From a virus: 63,077 bases of DNA. The translations under genes were made by a program, and so were the position numbers. Below the pieces are notes generated by a model. The model did not search any database. It was not told the origin of the DNA and saw nothing but the letters and a program-made list of their open reading frames with translations. This document shows positions 1 through 7,614 of the stretch, piece by piece (the stretch's first letter is position 1; each line of letters opens with the position of its first letter). Location of the stretch: IMG/VR virus record IMGVR_UViG_3300044627_000701, positions 1 to 63,077 of that record; one strand, 5' to 3'.

Positions 1-127
1 GCAGGCGCATAAAGCGTCTCGATGTAGTTGGTCACCGTGGGGTTGGTGAGTGCTTGGTTTGTGATCGAACTAGCTACCGTAAGCGACGTCAGGTGCGTAA
101 CCGCATCCACCACGTTAGTGGCGTTGT
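1..127. repeat. Terminal overlap, left copy
   Basis: These 127 bases are identical to the last 127 bases of the window (62951-63077). An open reading frame on the minus strand continues through the join without a break. The simplest reading is a circular molecule of 62,950 bp whose ends were duplicated by the assembler; 127 is a common maximum k-mer size in short-read assembly. A genuine direct terminal repeat is possible but less likely, because the repeat lies inside a coding gene. Confidence 0.97.
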
Positions 128-491
128 TGTAGACCCACATGGTCTTGCCAGCCGGAACGGCGATACCGGTGCCGGAGGAGTTCTTGACCGTGATGGCGTC
201 CGCGCAGTCGTTCTGGATGATGTACGCCTTCTCGATGGCAGGCACGATAAGGTTACGGGCTCCGCCCGTTGTACCGGTGCAGCGCAAGCGCATGTTACGC
301 GCCGTCTGGGTAGCGTTGGTGTTGGTGAGCGTCAGCGTGACATCGCCGCTGGAGAAGGTGACATCCGCAGAGCCAGCAATAGCCTCCTCGATGGCGACAC
401 CAAGGTTGTCGTTCGTGACGTTACCCCACGTGGTGTTGTTCTCACCCGTGGCCATCAGCTGGATTTTGAGGTTGCTGTAAGTGCTCGGCAT
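1..491 (-). CDS. Tail-fibre-type virion protein, N-terminal part (gene spans the contig ends)
   Basis: On the minus strand an ATG at 491 opens a frame with no stop down to position 1. Through the circular join it continues into the frame that stops at 62665, giving one 258-aa protein. The visible start reads MPSTYSNLKIQLMATGE and is followed by Thr/Asn-rich beta-strand sequence with no membrane segment or catalytic motif. Proteins with this kind of start are common in phage tail modules. It sits between the VTGV-repeat protein (501-1328) and the 223-aa tail protein (61994-62665), all on one strand, so a tail or adhesin role is inferred. The open frame and the context are clear; the exact function is not. 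Confidence 0.85.
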   Translation of the reverse strand, partial: MPSTYSNLKIQLMATGENNTTWGNVTNDNLGVAIEEAIAGSADVTFSSGDVTLTLTNTNATQTARNMRLRCTGTTGGARNLIVPAIEKAYIIQNDCADAITVKNSSGTGIAVPAGKTMWVYNNATNVVDAVTHLTSLTVASSITNQALTNPTVTNYIETLYAP

Positions 492-500
492 TTTCGTCCC

Positions 501-1328
501 TTACGTCGGTATCTCTACCCAAACTACCGTATTACCATCGTTCACCAATGTCCACGTACTGGACTGCGCGTCGTCCACAGGCTGCCAATTCGGCGTCTGG
601 TTGTCGTTGATGACCCCCCAGATATTTACGTTCGTTATGCTACCGATGGCTTGTACACCCGTTGGGTATACACCAGTTGCACCCCGTACGGCAACGGTAC
701 CGACTTCGCCGGTAGCAGAGACACCAGTTACGAAGACGCGCTTGAAGACACCTACGGTGACGCTACTCACCTGAGCATTGGCGCTTACGCCGGTAATGGT
801 AACAGCTGTAGCTGCATTTATGGTCGGTGAGCCTAGCTGCCCCGCAGCTGCGAGCCCTGTAAGCGTAACGACTGCGCCGCTAGCGATAGCAACAGTACCA
901 AGGAGCGCGTCAGCAGCTACGCCAGTGACAGGGACATTTATAGGTGCAGTAGCCTGCACCGTACCAAGAAGCGCGTTTGCCTCGACCCCGGTGACGTTTA
1001 CGCTGAAAGTGGCGCGGGCGTCAGCGATACCGACTTGACCAAATCCGGCTACGCCGTCCTCGATGATAACCGCGTCACCGCTGGTACCGGTGGTGCCTTG
1101 GAAGACCGAACCTACGAGCCCGGTTACGGTTATGTTGTTGTTGGTCTGAAGCGCTATGCTGCCAAGCGCAGACTGCCCCTCGACGCCGGTTACGTCGACA
1201 GAGATAAAAACGCCTGCGGCAGCCGTACCCAGCAGAGCTTCGGCTTGGACGCCAGTAAGCTGGACTTCTACGCTAGCAGTACCAAGGGCCGCGAACGGTG
1301 CTGTGGCGAAGGGGGTAAAACCAAACAT
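501..1328 (-). CDS. VTGV-repeat tail/structural protein
   Basis: This 275-aa protein consists almost entirely of about ten degenerate repeats of roughly 22 residues with the pattern VTGVxAxAxLGTV, which look like alternating beta strands and turns. The C-terminus (about residues 230-275) departs from the repeat and contains NWQPVDDAQSSTWTLVND. There are no cysteines, no signal peptide and no catalytic motif. Such repeats are typical of fibrous virion proteins. The start has a strong ribosome-binding site (AAAGGAGGTAACGCT just before ATG 1328). It lies among tail-fibre genes on the same strand, so a shaft or decoration protein of the tail is inferred. Confidence 0.75.
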   Translation of the reverse strand: MFGFTPFATAPFAALGTASVEVQLTGVQAEALLGTAAAGVFISVDVTGVEGQSALGSIALQTNNNITVTGLVGSVFQGTTGTSGDAVIIEDGVAGFGQVGIADARATFSVNVTGVEANALLGTVQATAPINVPVTGVAADALLGTVAIASGAVVTLTGLAAAGQLGSPTINAATAVTITGVSANAQVSSVTVGVFKRVFVTGVSATGEVGTVAVRGATGVYPTGVQAIGSITNVNIWGVINDNQTPNWQPVDDAQSSTWTLVNDGNTVVWVEIPT

Positions 1329-1427
1329 ATAGCGTTACCTCCTTTCTAACTGCGACACAGGACTATATCACGTAGTGGGTGGTGTGGGCCAGACCCGGCT
1401 GATGAGTTGCTCGATCATGGGGTTTCC

Positions 1428-2570
1428 TTATGCTGCGCCGAAGGCTACGCCCCTGCCCTCTCCTGCCGGCAGCGTGGCTGGATTGGTGAACTTCGTGCCA
1501 AAACCGCTGCCACTCCAAGGATAGGCAGTGATGAAAGGCGTTGTGAAATACGCCACAGCGATGGCATCGCCTGCGGGGCTGAACGCTACACCGTAGCCAC
1601 CTCCAGTCGGCAGCGTCGCTGGATCAGCAAACTTCGTGCCAAAGCCTGAACCGCTCCAAGGGTAGGCGGTGATGAAGGGTGTTGTGTCGTGCGCCACGGC
1701 GATGGCATCGCCTGCGGGACTGAAGGCTACACCTCTACCGCCGTTCGGAGGCAGCGTAGCGGGATTGGCAAACTTAGCGCCAAAGCCAGACCCGCTCCAA
1801 GGGTAGGCAGTGACAAATGGTGAGGAAGCATGCGCTACGGCGATGGCATCGCCTGCTGGGCTGAAAGCTACGCCCCGACCGGTATTCGTAGGCAGTGTCG
1901 CGGGGTTGGCAAACTTTGTACCAAAGCCTGAACCGCTCCACGGGTATGCAGTGATACGAGGGGAGAAGCCGTGCGCTACTGCGATGGCGTTGCCTGCTGG
2001 GCTGAAAGCTACGCCTTCGCCATCGCCCGTGGGCAGCGTCGCTGGATCAGCAAACTTAGTCCCGAACCCGCTGCCGCTCCAAGGGTAGGCGGAGATACGG
2101 GGCGATGTGGTATGCGCTACAGCGATGGCATCGCCTGCTGGGCTGAACGCTACGCCTCTACCAGTGCTAGGGGGCAGCGTACCCGGGTTAGCAAACTTTG
2201 CGCCAAAGCCAGAGCCGCTCCACGGGTAGGCCGTGATGAAGGGTGTTATGCCGTGCGCTACAGCGATAGCATTGCCTGATGGGCTGAACGCCACGCCTAC
2301 ACCGTCGCCTGTAGGCAGAGTAGCTGGATTGGCAAACTTAGTGCCGAAGCCGCTGCCGCTCCACGGATAGGCCGAGATGAAAGGTGTCGTGCTGTGCGCC
2401 ACGGCGAGGTATTCAAGTCGCGCATTCCCCGCAATCGGCCACAGCCCCTGCTTCGTCCAGAAAGCCGCCTCGGCAAGCGTCCACACGCCCGGAGCCGCAC
2501 CGTTCTGGTATGGCCCAGCCGGCGTTACAGGGGTTTTGCGGATCAGGCCGCCGGGCCAACGGTTACTCAT
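1428..2570 (-). CDS. Tail protein with seven beta-propeller repeats (copy A)
   Basis: This 380-aa protein has an N-terminal module of about 50 residues (GVWTLAEAAFWTKQGLWP) of the type found at the base of many phage tail-fibre proteins. It is followed by exactly seven 47-residue repeats with the pattern AVAHxxxPF-ITAYPWSGSGFG-TKFANPATLP-xxGxGVAF-SPAGDAI. Seven WD40-like repeats would close a seven-bladed propeller. Variation is concentrated in the two to three residues after AVAH and the residues after LP, which would cluster in loops. Two paralogues lie just upstream in the transcript (3287-4360, 4406-5722). A receptor-binding or adhesin role is inferred; the fold assignment comes from the repeat pattern only. 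Confidence 0.78.
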   Translation of the reverse strand: MSNRWPGGLIRKTPVTPAGPYQNGAAPGVWTLAEAAFWTKQGLWPIAGNARLEYLAVAHSTTPFISAYPWSGSGFGTKFANPATLPTGDGVGVAFSPSGNAIAVAHGITPFITAYPWSGSGFGAKFANPGTLPPSTGRGVAFSPAGDAIAVAHTTSPRISAYPWSGSGFGTKFADPATLPTGDGEGVAFSPAGNAIAVAHGFSPRITAYPWSGSGFGTKFANPATLPTNTGRGVAFSPAGDAIAVAHASSPFVTAYPWSGSGFGAKFANPATLPPNGGRGVAFSPAGDAIAVAHDTTPFITAYPWSGSGFGTKFADPATLPTGGGYGVAFSPAGDAIAVAYFTTPFITAYPWSGSGFGTKFTNPATLPAGEGRGVAFGAA

Positions 2571-2576
2571 TAAAAA

Positions 2577-3017
2577 TTACCCCGCAGGTGGCCAGACGAT
2601 GTTAAACGGGTCGGTCTGTGTCTGCGGCAGGTCGCGCAGGGCTTGACGGTAAACGGCCCACTGAAGGTCGTCCGCTGGGGCATCAGCAAGTTGTGTCCAA
2701 TCACACGCGGCCAGCTTCGTATTACGCTCTGCGCGGACAGTAGCCCACTGTGCGTCTGTCTCTTCAGTCGTCAGGTCCACTAACTTCCAGCGCTCAAAAA
2801 ACATACCGTCCACGCTTTCCGGTAGGTCGCGTACCTGCTTCTTACCAACGGGAGCGATACTCGGCTCAGTCGGCTGCACCGGGAAGCAGTGATATTCAGC
2901 CGCGATGGCGTCGGTGATGTCTACGGGAAACTTCACGCCGGGGTTAGCCAGACGAAGATCAGTCAGGGTGTAGGGGTACACTGCCGAACCGCCGGGGGGA
3001 TTTAAATAGTAGAACAT
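2577..3017 (-). CDS. Tail-fibre assembly chaperone-like protein
   Basis: This 146-aa protein ends with the signature LAACDWTQLADAP followed by YRQALRDLP and IVWP, which is characteristic of the phage tail assembly chaperone family (Phage_tail_APC-type). Such proteins help tail-fibre proteins fold or attach and usually sit next to the fibre gene, as here between two propeller-repeat genes. Its start overlaps the stop of the 85-aa upstream gene (TAATG at 3017), suggesting translational coupling. No membrane segment or enzyme motif is seen. The family match rests on the C-terminal motif and the context. Confidence 0.75.
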   Translation of the reverse strand: MFYYLNPPGGSAVYPYTLTDLRLANPGVKFPVDITDAIAAEYHCFPVQPTEPSIAPVGKKQVRDLPESVDGMFFERWKLVDLTTEETDAQWATVRAERNTKLAACDWTQLADAPADDLQWAVYRQALRDLPQTQTDPFNIVWPPAG

Positions 3018-3274
3018 TAGTTAGTCTCCAGTTGCTTGGCCATCACGTCGCGCATGATGACTTCCTTCGCCTGCTCAATGATCGAGCTACCGAGTAGTTC
3101 GCGCAGGCGATTGGCGAACTCGGCCATAATCTCGCAGTCGGGGTGCTTCTCAGCAATCTCTTGCAGCGCCAACTGGTAGTTGTCGATGTTGATCTGGTGG
3201 TGCATAACCTCGCGCTGACGGTGCTCGTAGGCGTCAGTGAGGATCTTGGTGCGTTCTTCGTTGAGGTCGATCAT
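3017..3274 (-). CDS. Small helical hypothetical protein in the tail-fibre cluster
   Basis: This 85-aa protein is mostly charged and helical (MIDLNEERTKILTDAYEHRQ at the N-terminus), with no cysteine pair, membrane segment or catalytic motif. It starts after a GGAG ribosome-binding site that directly follows the stop codon of the propeller gene 3287-4360, and it overlaps the start of the chaperone-like gene by one base. The tight coupling suggests an accessory role in fibre assembly, but no family is recognised. Confidence 0.65.
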   Translation of the reverse strand: MIDLNEERTKILTDAYEHRQREVMHHQINIDNYQLALQEIAEKHPDCEIMAEFANRLRELLGSSIIEQAKEVIMRDVMAKQLETN

Positions 3275-3286
3275 GTGTTGTGCTCC

Positions 3287-4360
3287 TTATGAAATCAGCC
3301 CGAAGGCAACGCCGTAGCCAATGGTGCCAGCCGGCAGCGTCGCCGGGTCGGCAAACTTTGTACCAAAGCCGGAGCCAGACCACGGATAGGCGGTGACGAA
3401 GGGTGAAGCGTTGTGCGCCACGACGATAGCATCACCAGTAGGGCTGAACGTTACGCCGTTTCCAGTGCCTGTAGGCAACGTAGCCGGATCGGCGAACTTC
3501 GTCCCAAAGCCGGAACCTGACCACGGGTAGGCGGTGATGAACGGTGAACTGCCGTGTGCAACGGCGATAGCGTTACCAGAGGGTGAAAACGCCACGCCGA
3601 AACCCTCACCTGTTGGTAGCGTTGCGGGGTTAGTAAACTTCGTGCCGAAGCTAGTGCCACTCCACGGATAAGCGCTGATGAAGGGTGAGATCTCATGTGC
3701 TACAGCAATAGCGTCGCCGGATGGGCTAAAAGCTACGCTAAAGCCATTGTCTGCAGGCAATGTAGCTGGGTTGTTACGCTTCGTTCCGAATGTGGTGCCG
3801 CTCCATGCATAAACGGTGACAAAGGGAGATGTGCTGTGTGCCAAAGCGATGTTATCACCAGTAGGGCTGAACGTTACGCCGTTTCCAGTGCCTGTAGGCA
3901 ACGTAGCGGGATTGGCACGTTTACTGCCAAAGCCTGAGTCGCTCCAAGGGTAAAGTGAGATAAATGGCGTGGTACTGTGTGCTATGACGATAGCGTTGCC
4001 AGTAGGACTAAATGCTACGCCACGACCATCTCCGGTAGGAACCGTACCCGGATTAGCAAACTTCGTGCCAAAGCCAGAACGGGTCCACGGATACGCCGTT
4101 ACATAAGGCGTGTTACCGTGTGCTATGGCGATTGCGTTGCCGGATGGGCTGAATGCTATACTACGACCAATCCCAGCCGGCAGCGTCGCCGGGTCGGCAA
4201 ACTTTGTACCAAAGCCGGAGCCAGACCACGGATAGGCGGTGACGAAGGGTGAAGCGTTGTGCGCTACAGCAACGAAATACTGCGGCGACAACTGCCACAG
4301 GCCCGCCGACACAGCCTGAAGCTGCTGCACGAGCGACCAGACCCCGCTGTAATTCGGCAT
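3287..4360 (-). CDS. Tail protein with seven beta-propeller repeats (copy B)
   Basis: This 357-aa protein has a short N-terminus (GVWSLVQQLQAVSAGLWQLS) resembling the fibre-base module of copy A. It is followed by exactly seven 47-residue propeller repeats, ending directly after the last repeat. The variable tripeptides after AVAH/AIAH/ALAH are NAS, GNT, STT, STS, EIS, GSS and NAS. Repeats 1 and 7 are encoded by identical 92-bp DNA, which points to recent recombination within the gene. Its ATG overlaps the stop (TGATG) of an 11-codon frame at 4360-4395. A receptor-binding role is inferred. Confidence 0.76.
   Translation of the reverse strand: MPNYSGVWSLVQQLQAVSAGLWQLSPQYFVAVAHNASPFVTAYPWSGSGFGTKFADPATLPAGIGRSIAFSPSGNAIAIAHGNTPYVTAYPWTRSGFGTKFANPGTVPTGDGRGVAFSPTGNAIVIAHSTTPFISLYPWSDSGFGSKRANPATLPTGTGNGVTFSPTGDNIALAHSTSPFVTVYAWSGTTFGTKRNNPATLPADNGFSVAFSPSGDAIAVAHEISPFISAYPWSGTSFGTKFTNPATLPTGEGFGVAFSPSGNAIAVAHGSSPFITAYPWSGSGFGTKFADPATLPTGTGNGVTFSPTGDAIVVAHNASPFVTAYPWSGSGFGTKFADPATLPAGTIGYGVAFGLIS
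3327..3418. repeat. 92-bp direct repeat, copy 1 (within propeller gene B)
   Basis: This stretch encodes part of repeat 7 of the propeller protein. It is identical over 92 bp to 4173-4264, which encodes repeat 1 of the same gene. Other repeats of the gene differ at many synonymous positions, so this identity looks like recent gene conversion or unequal recombination. Confidence 0.9.
4173..4264. repeat. 92-bp direct repeat, copy 2 (within propeller gene B)
   Basis: Partner of 3327-3418, 846 bp away, which equals six 141-bp repeat units. It encodes part of repeat 1 of the propeller protein. Confidence 0.9.
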
Positions 4361-4405
4361 CAGAGGTTCCCCGTGTGGAAGGAGCGCGTGGTCATAGGGG
4401 TCTCC

Positions 4406-5722
4406 TTAGCCGGCACCGAAGGCGACGCCGTTGCCAAGGCCCGCAGGCAGCGTAGCAGGATTGGCGAATTTCGTTCCAAAGCCAGAGCCAGACCAAGGAT
4501 AGGCTGTTACACCGGGAGAGCCGTCTTGTGCTACAGCGATAGCATCCCCAGCATAACTGAACGCCACACGGATGCCAGTAGCCGTAGGCAGGGTAGCAGG
4601 ATCGGCGAACTTAGTACCAAAGCCTGAGCCAGACCAAGGATAGGCTGTTATATTTGGAGACCCCGAGTGCGCTACCGCGATGGCATCGCCAGCGGGGCTA
4701 AATGCTACGCCAAAGCCAAGGCCCGCAGGCAGCGTAGCAGGATTGGCGAATTTCGTTCCAAAGCCAGAGCCAGACCATGCATAGGCGGTGACGAAGGGCG
4801 ATATGTCGTGCGCTACAGCGATGGCATTACCAGACGGGCTAAACGCTACCGTATTACAATTACCAGTCGGCAGCGTAGCAGGATTGGTGAACTTCGTGCC
4901 GAAGCCAGAACCAGACCAAGGGTAGGCTGTGACGCGGGGCGATGTGTCGTGCGCTACAGCGATGGCATTACCAGACGGGCTAAAGGCTACGCCGTTACCA
5001 GTACCCGTAGGGGTCGTAGCAGGATTGGCGAATTTCGTGCCGAAGCCAGAGACAGACCATGGGTAGGCGGTGACGAAGGGCGTAACATAATGCGCCACGG
5101 CGATGGCGTCGCCAGACGGACTGAACGCTACGCCTCGGCACCCGTCCGTAGGCAGCGTGGCAGGATCGGCAAACTTCGTCCCGAAGCCAGAGACACTCCA
5201 AGGGTAAGCTGTGACGAATGGAGTAGATTCGTGTGCTACGGCAATGGCGTTGGCTGCGGGGGTGAACGCTACGTTGCGCCCGGCACTCGTAGGCAGCGTA
5301 GCAGGATTGGTGAACTTCGTGCCGAAGCCAGAACCAGACCAAGGGTAGGCTGTGACGAAGGGCGTGTTGGTGGACCCCACAGCAATATACTGCGGCAAAG
5401 CAGGCGTCGCGCTATTACTCGCCCCACTCGCAGGCGAAGGCCCGTAGCTGTTCAGCGCGGTGACGCGGAACGTGTAGGCGGTGCCGTTGGTCAGGCCGGA
5501 GACGGTAATCGGCGATGACGCGCCAGACGCGCCGACGTTCCCCGGAGTGCTCTGCACGGCGTAGCTGGTGATAGCCGATCCGCCGACGTTAGCCGGCGCA
5601 GTAAAGGCCACAGACGCGGACGCATTACCACCCGTCGCCGTGCCGATGGTTGGCGCGTTCGGAGCCTGCAGCGGGTTGAACCCGACGCCGAGAATGCCGC
5701 CCGGAAACTTGCTAAGGGGCAC
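4406..5722 (-). CDS. FN3 domain plus seven beta-propeller repeats tail protein (copy C)
   Basis: This 438-aa protein has three parts. First comes a short base (MPLSKFPGGILGVGFNPLQ). Residues about 22-108 form a fibronectin type III domain (VGGSAITSYAVQSTPG, then GLTNGTAYTFRVTALNSYGP). Seven propeller repeats follow, of the same family as copies A and B. FN3 domains are common in phage tail proteins and often bind surface carbohydrate or act as spacers. It is the first of the three propeller genes in transcription order. The variable tripeptides after AVGS/AVAH/AVAQ are TNT, EST, YVT, DTS, DIS, SGS and DGS. A host-surface binding role is inferred. Confidence 0.78.
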   Translation of the reverse strand: MPLSKFPGGILGVGFNPLQAPNAPTIGTATGGNASASVAFTAPANVGGSAITSYAVQSTPGNVGASGASSPITVSGLTNGTAYTFRVTALNSYGPSPASGASNSATPALPQYIAVGSTNTPFVTAYPWSGSGFGTKFTNPATLPTSAGRNVAFTPAANAIAVAHESTPFVTAYPWSVSGFGTKFADPATLPTDGCRGVAFSPSGDAIAVAHYVTPFVTAYPWSVSGFGTKFANPATTPTGTGNGVAFSPSGNAIAVAHDTSPRVTAYPWSGSGFGTKFTNPATLPTGNCNTVAFSPSGNAIAVAHDISPFVTAYAWSGSGFGTKFANPATLPAGLGFGVAFSPAGDAIAVAHSGSPNITAYPWSGSGFGTKFADPATLPTATGIRVAFSYAGDAIAVAQDGSPGVTAYPWSGSGFGTKFANPATLPAGLGNGVAFGAG

Positions 5723-5734
5723 TAACGCCTCCTG

Positions 5735-6109
5735 TTACGAAATGTCTTCCCACGAGCAAGTTACAACAAGATCGTTCGCCGTGCCAGCGATAGCGCCGAT
5801 GCTCTCGTTTTCCTTGAGGTAGATCGACGTGGTCTTATCGACGACGATCAGCGTGGCGTCAGCCGGCACTGAGATCGTTGACGCAATCGCGAAAGCCGTG
5901 CCACCCAGTGCAGCCGCGCTGTACTTGTTGATCGTGATGTCAGCGGCGTTGGTGCCATCGACGTTCGATACAAGAATCGCGTTGATTTTCAGCACCTTAC
6001 CACTTGATGCAGCGTTGCTGACGATCTGCGTCGCGGAGGTCGAGGTCAGCGATACGCTGCTGTTGTCGCCGAGAATGGATGTGACGTTGACAATATTCGG
6101 GTTGGCCAT
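5735..6109 (-). CDS. Small virion structural protein
   Basis: This 124-aa beta-rich protein has the sequence MANPNIVNVTSILGDNSS at its start and carries no cysteines or catalytic motif. The pattern (strand-rich, Thr/Ser/Ala, hydrophobic alternation, ending in TCSWEDIS) resembles small phage tail or baseplate-associated proteins. It lies between the tail-fibre genes and a GGTGA-type fibre protein, separated by only 11-12 bp on each side. A structural role is inferred from context. Confidence 0.62.
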   Translation of the reverse strand: MANPNIVNVTSILGDNSSVSLTSTSATQIVSNAASSGKVLKINAILVSNVDGTNAADITINKYSAAALGGTAFAIASTISVPADATLIVVDKTTSIYLKENESIGAIAGTANDLVVTCSWEDIS

Positions 6110-6120
6110 GACCTAGTTCC

Positions 6121-6675
6121 TCACAAGCCGAAAATGAGGGAAAAGGCGATTGCCTGCCCCTTAGTTGCGCCGCTGGCAGCCGGAGCCGCGCTCGTCCACG
6201 TTGTGCCGTTGCTGGTTAGAACGTTACCATTGGTACCGGGAGCGACTACCTGCACCGCCGATGTGCCGTTACCGAGCAGGACGTTGTTAGCCGTCAGCGT
6301 TGCAGCGCCGGTGCCGCCGTTGGCGACGGGAAGGATAGCCGTCCCGGCCTTGATAACTGCTCCGTCTTGGTACACCGACTCCTCTGCCGGGTATGTGACG
6401 AAGACGTCCTTGGTCCCCGCCGCAAAGTCTACCAAAGACCCACCGTTGCTCGACGACAACACCGTATCGCGCGATAGGGTCGTGCCGGAGGACGTATAGG
6501 TGCCAATGCCGACCTCCCACTGGGAGCCGCCAGCGATGGTGTAATAGGTCGTGTTTCCGTTGCCGACCGCAGTAAAAGACTGAAAGCCTGCCGGTGGAGA
6601 GTTGGCAAGCGTAATTGTACCCGTACCCGTAGAGGTCGTGGTGTCCTTTACGCGGTCAGCAAGGACGAGAGCCAT
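6121..6675 (-). CDS. Tail-fibre-like protein
   Basis: This 184-aa protein contains the phrase LPVANGGTGAATLTANN followed by VLLGNG and LTSNGTTWTSAA. This is a hallmark of tail-fibre and collar proteins of many tailed phages, where it links a virion-proximal part to the distal fibre. The N-terminal half (MALVLADRVKDTTTSTGTG) also resembles proximal fibre segments. Its start codon overlaps the stop of the 50-aa membrane protein gene (TAATG at 6675). A role in tail-fibre structure is well supported by motif and context, though the exact position in the fibre is unknown. Confidence 0.75.
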   Translation of the reverse strand: MALVLADRVKDTTTSTGTGTITLANSPPAGFQSFTAVGNGNTTYYTIAGGSQWEVGIGTYTSSGTTLSRDTVLSSSNGGSLVDFAAGTKDVFVTYPAEESVYQDGAVIKAGTAILPVANGGTGAATLTANNVLLGNGTSAVQVVAPGTNGNVLTSNGTTWTSAAPAASGATKGQAIAFSLIFGL

Positions 6676-6827
6676 TACTTAATACCGTTACGCACAAAAG
6701 CAGCCAGAAGGGCGGTGAACACCAGCTGTGAGGTATCAGCCAGCGAAGCGTCACCGGTCAGGAACTCAGCTACCGCTACGACGATAGCCACACCAGCGGT
6801 GATGTAGGTCTTATAACCAGCGAGCAT
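6675..6827 (-). CDS. Small membrane protein beside endolysin (holin candidate)
   Basis: This 50-aa frame starts at ATG 6827 behind a clear AAGGAGAAAAGAC ribosome-binding site and ends in a TAATG overlap with the fibre gene. The protein begins MLAGYKTYITAGVAIVVAVA and has a second hydrophobic stretch (LVFTALLAAFV), consistent with two short membrane segments. It lies immediately downstream of the GH19 endolysin gene. Small two-segment membrane proteins next to endolysins are often holins, so that is the leading guess; two other membrane proteins nearby (7447-7614, 7614-8096) compete for the role. Confidence 0.7.
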   Translation of the reverse strand: MLAGYKTYITAGVAIVVAVAEFLTGDASLADTSQLVFTALLAAFVRNGIK

Positions 6828-6838
6828 GTCTTTTCTCC

Positions 6839-7450
6839 TTAGAGCCAGTTAGCGAACTTCTTCGTCTTCACCATGCGGTCGTCGAGACCATGCGTGCCGC
6901 CGTTGATGCGCTTCGTCAGGGCAAGGATAGCGGCGTCGTTGATACCCTTATCACAGATCGACCATAGCTTATTTTTATCGAAAAACCAAAGCGCGCTTTC
7001 GAAGCACAGCTCACCCGCCACGAGGTTCGGGTTCTCCATCACGTCTGGGCGGTCGATGTAATCCGAGAACGCCTTATAGTTCAGCTTGCCCGTGAGTTGC
7101 AGCGCGCCGCGCCCACGGTACTTCCAGCCATCTCCCGACCACTCATCATCGTTACCCATGCGGCTGGCATAGACGCGGTTGGCGATCTTCTGTGGCTGGC
7201 GCTCGTACATCTTGGCCATAGCGTCGGTCGGGAAATACTTGCCGAAGATACCACGTAGGCCCTTCGCGCCGTAGTTCAGGTTCTCGCTGAACGCGGTGAA
7301 GTTGCCGCTCTCGTGTGCCGTCTGAGCAAAGAAGTGCGCAGCGCGGTTAGGCGACAGCTTGTAGTAAGCGGCGGCGGCCTTGAGCGTGCCGGGACCGAAC
7401 GCACCGTCAGCGGTGACGCCAATCTTTTTCTGAAGGTCTACGAGGCTCAT
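6839..7450 (-). CDS. GH19-family endolysin
   Basis: This 203-aa lysis enzyme belongs to glycoside hydrolase family 19 (chitinase/lysozyme type), expected to cut the glycan strands of host peptidoglycan at the end of infection. Residues 1-30 resemble a short peptidoglycan-binding-like helix region. The GH19 core includes AQTAHESGNF with the likely catalytic Glu47, then SENLNY (Glu56), WKYRGRGALQLTGKLNY, and NGG near the C-terminus. There is no signal peptide, so release should need a holin. Genes for three small membrane proteins surround it, forming a lysis cassette. Its start overlaps the stop of the 55-aa membrane protein gene. Confidence 0.93.
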   Translation of the reverse strand: MSLVDLQKKIGVTADGAFGPGTLKAAAAYYKLSPNRAAHFFAQTAHESGNFTAFSENLNYGAKGLRGIFGKYFPTDAMAKMYERQPQKIANRVYASRMGNDDEWSGDGWKYRGRGALQLTGKLNYKAFSDYIDRPDVMENPNLVAGELCFESALWFFDKNKLWSICDKGINDAAILALTKRINGGTHGLDDRMVKTKKFANWL

Positions 7451-7614
7451 TCGTCCTTCTTCTTATTCCAGAGTTCGAAGAGCGTCTTGATCTTCTCCTC
7501 CGCCACGCCAAGGCGCACGTCCATCTTGGCAAGGATGATCGTCAACGAGATGAACGCCAGCACGACCGGCCAGAGCTGACCAATCAGTTCAACTGTGGAG
7601 AGATTGCCGGTCAT
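7447..7614 (-). CDS. Small single-span membrane protein in the lysis cassette
   Basis: This 55-aa frame runs from ATG 7614, overlapping the stop of the upstream gene (TAATG), to a TGA at 7447 that overlaps the endolysin start. It has an N-terminal hydrophobic span (QLWPVVLAFISLTIILA) followed by a charged helical tail rich in Glu and Lys. The layout, one membrane anchor with a soluble charged helix, resembles small spanin-like or Rz-like accessory lysis proteins and some pinholins. The role in lysis is inferred from topology and position. Confidence 0.72.
   Translation of the reverse strand: MTGNLSTVELIGQLWPVVLAFISLTIILAKMDVRLGVAEEKIKTLFELWNKKKDE

Noticed and set aside
1-127. True direct terminal repeat of a linear genome
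   Set aside because: The length equals a standard assembler k-mer and it lies within a coding gene, so circular assembly overlap is simpler.
54-830. 258-aa plus-strand open frame at the left end
   Set aside because: It is the antisense of the minus-strand tail gene and of the VTGV-repeat gene. Its protein is Arg/Val/Asp-rich without any family pattern, and it has no ribosome-binding site.
1428-5722. Diversity-generating retroelement acting on propeller genes
   Set aside because: No reverse transcriptase or template repeat was seen; variation fits repeat recombination better.
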